The notes under the pieces: generated by a model
Database searches by the model: none
Seen by the model: only the letters and a program-made list of their open reading frames with translations
Told to the model about the DNA's origin: nothing
Program-made: the position numbers and the translations under genes
Part shown: positions 5,580 to 6,981 of the stretch, one piece after another
Position numbering within the stretch: position 1 is the first letter of the stretch
Layout of the letters: each line of letters opens with the position of its first letter
Source of the DNA: JBLYYQ01 sp048550035
Lineage (GTDB): Bacteria; Nitrospinota_A; UBA7883; JBLYYQ01
Assembly: GCA_048550035.1 (NCBI GenBank)
Contig: JBLYYQ010000074.1
Span: forward strand, 1-6,981
DNA: 6,981 nucleotides
Direction: 5' to 3'

Positions 5580-6968
5580 GTGGATCAAAACCAAACTCGA
5601 TATTTTATCTTTACTGATCAGATTGAATATCTGTTGACAGTCATAAGAACTGTTGAAAAAGATGACAACTTTGAGATAATATTCTTTGGCAGAGATATTT
5701 CTTCTGATCTTTCCAATCAGCTCTTGCGCCTCAATGTAACAATTCAAGACAATCTCAATCTCAATACAATAGTTGGGCTCGGTATCCATTCAGGTGACAG
5801 GGTAATTATCTCTAGTAATAAGATTGAACAGTTTTCTAGTTTAATTAAGTTGCTCTCCTCAAATGTAAATAAGCCAGATATACTTTTAGTAACTGAGCAG
5901 CTATCACTTAAGGAAAAATATAATCAAGCAATAGATGAGCATATGGAAGAAAAGTTTGAGCTCATATCAATTCGAGCAAAAGTATTAAGGTTACAAAAAC
6001 TATTTGCAAATGGGAAAAAAGTTGCAATCTTAATTCAAAATGATGTTGATCCAGATGCATTGGCAAGTGCAATGGGACTTTGCATAATACTTGGTCGCAA
6101 TAAAGATACTATCGATATCGTTACTTTTGGCGGTGTGACTCGTAATGAAAATATCATGATGCGCAACCTGCTTGATATTGATCTCAAGGTTATCAAAGAT
6201 AGTGAGCTTGCAAACTATGATAAAATTGGATTAGTAGATGTTCAACCACCATACTTTACTGATCATCAACTTCCATAATCTATTACCGCCGTCATTGATC
6301 ATCATCCATATAGAACTAGTTATGAAGTAGAATTTTCTCATATTGACAAGGAGTATGGAGCAACTTCTACAATGATATATGAATATCTAGAGGCATCAGA
6401 AATAGAGATAAGCGAACAACTGGCAACCGGCTTACTATATGAAATAATCACAGATACAATGAATCTTGCACGCGAGACATCACTAAAAGATTTTAGAGCG
6501 TTCTCAAGGCTCTGGCTAAAAGCGAATATCCCTATCCTCAACACAATAGCAAGACCAAGATTAAACAATGAAGAGTTGCAATATTTTGTCCGTGCAATCA
6601 AAAATCGTAAAACGATTCAAGATATGAATTTTATCTGGCTTGAGAATGTTAACCGAGAAGATATCATCCCTCGCCTTGCTGATTTCGGACTACATTTTGG
6701 CAATCAACTTTGGTCTGTGGCCGGAGGTATTTATGAGCATAAAATCATTGTCTCAATTAGAAATATCTCTCAAGAAGGTGATGCCGGCAAACTTGCGATC
6801 TCGCTTTTTAATGAAATTGGTGGCAGAGGTGGTGGACACAAATCAGCAGCGAAAGCGGTAGTTGATCTTGCAAAATTCAGAGCAGAACATAATGTTACAA
6901 GAATTGTAGAGCTTCGAAGTAAGTTAACCCATCTATTCGAAAGCAAGCTTTTAACCTATCTTGACTGA
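5580..6968 (+). pseudogene. DHH/DHHA1 phosphoesterase with Rossmann-like N-terminal domain, interrupted by an in-frame TAA
   Basis: DHH-DHHA1 proteins cut phosphodiester or phosphate bonds in small nucleotides (NrnA oligoribonuclease/pAp phosphatase, cyclic-dinucleotide phosphodiesterases); the substrate here is unknown. Both halves share one frame, 462 codons in all. Residues about 1-140 alternate strands and helices like a Rossmann or RCK/TrkA-N domain but lack a GxGxxG loop. The DHH domain follows: DVDPDALASA (155-164), LVDV (218-221), DHH (240-242) and ITDT (290-293). DHHA1 ends in GGRGGGHKSAA (414-424). A single TAA replaces codon 233 (6276-6278), seven codons before DHH. The first ATG after it (6370-6372 region, codon 265) lies beyond DHH, so neither half alone holds the full active site. 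The start is GTG at 5580-5582, with an in-frame TAA four codons upstream and no clear ribosome binding site. A fresh nonsense mutation, a base-call error or readthrough are all possible. The true stop is TGA at 6966-6968. Confidence 0.85.
6276..6278 (+). other. Premature in-frame TAA in the DHH phosphoesterase gene
   Basis: The reading frame before and after this codon is the same, so this is a nonsense codon and not a frameshift. The local reading is DHQLP-stop-SITAVIDHHP, and the post-stop residues lead straight into the expected DHH motif. A C-to-T change from CAA (Gln) is the simplest origin, although other single changes would also produce it. Confidence 0.9.
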
Positions 6969-6981
6969 ATAAATTAAAAAA

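Noticed and set aside
5553..5789. Leftward open frames opposite the DHH gene (5553-5789 and 6338-6601)
   Set aside because: They are antisense to conserved DHH-protein codons, with no recognisable product.
6276..6278. Genome-wide reassignment of TAA to an amino acid
   Set aside because: TAA ends rpsU, ribF and copA at natural family lengths, and reading through it in rpsU or ribF would soon run into non-family sequence. A local event is more likely.
6640..6861. Rightward 73-codon frame overlapping the DHHA1 region
   Set aside because: It is out of frame with the conserved DHHA1 coding sequence that includes GGRGGGHKSAA, so it is a shadow.
6372..6968. The 3' part of the DHH frame as an independent gene starting at the ATG near 6370-6372
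   Set aside because: The DHH motif at 6297-6305 lies upstream of that ATG in the same frame and conserved sequence continues back to the TAA, so it is the remnant of one longer gene.
1..6981. A new defence or mobile system
   Set aside because: All genes are recognisable housekeeping or metal-homeostasis families, with no integrase, transposase, toxin, nuclease array or direct-repeat structure.

Overview
The window is a compact, protein-coding stretch of a low-GC bacterium. It uses the standard genetic code: TAA and TGA both act as stops at natural gene ends, and Trp is TGG. I see no tRNA, rRNA, CRISPR array, insertion sequence or phage gene. The gene families are widespread housekeeping ones, so I cannot place the organism beyond 'bacterium, probably from a poorly sampled lineage'. 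Pointers that could help placement are a PPi-PFK-like phosphofructokinase with a Gly/Lys signature, a short bS21 protein, and a DHH phosphoesterase with a long Rossmann-like N-terminal extension.

Layout: positions 1-5506 are all transcribed leftwards. In transcription order they hold a copper-exporting P-type ATPase (copA-like, 3287-5506), a 6-phosphofructokinase (2195-3274) 12 bp behind it, the bifunctional riboflavin kinase/FAD synthetase ribF (1088-2020) behind a 174-bp gap with a candidate promoter, ribosomal protein bS21 (778-963), and the N-terminal half of a DEAD-box RNA helicase (1-731) that runs off the left edge. A 73-bp divergent intergenic region (5507-5579) with two short perfect palindromes separates copA from a rightward DHH/DHHA1 phosphoesterase reading frame (5580-6968). 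That frame is broken by one in-frame TAA at 6276-6278, just upstream of the catalytic Asp-His-His.

Function: copA and pfk look co-transcribed (same strand, tiny gap, pfk ribosome binding site overlapping the copA end). ribF appears to have its own promoter. bS21 and the helicase form a natural translation/RNA-remodelling pair at the left edge. No gap without a gene exceeds about 175 bp.

The observations most worth following are the lone nonsense codon in the DHH gene, with conserved motifs intact on both sides, the unusual residues in the CopA nucleotide-binding domain, the mixed phosphate-donor signature of the phosphofructokinase, and the palindromes in the divergent promoter region. I did not find convincing evidence of a wholly new system.
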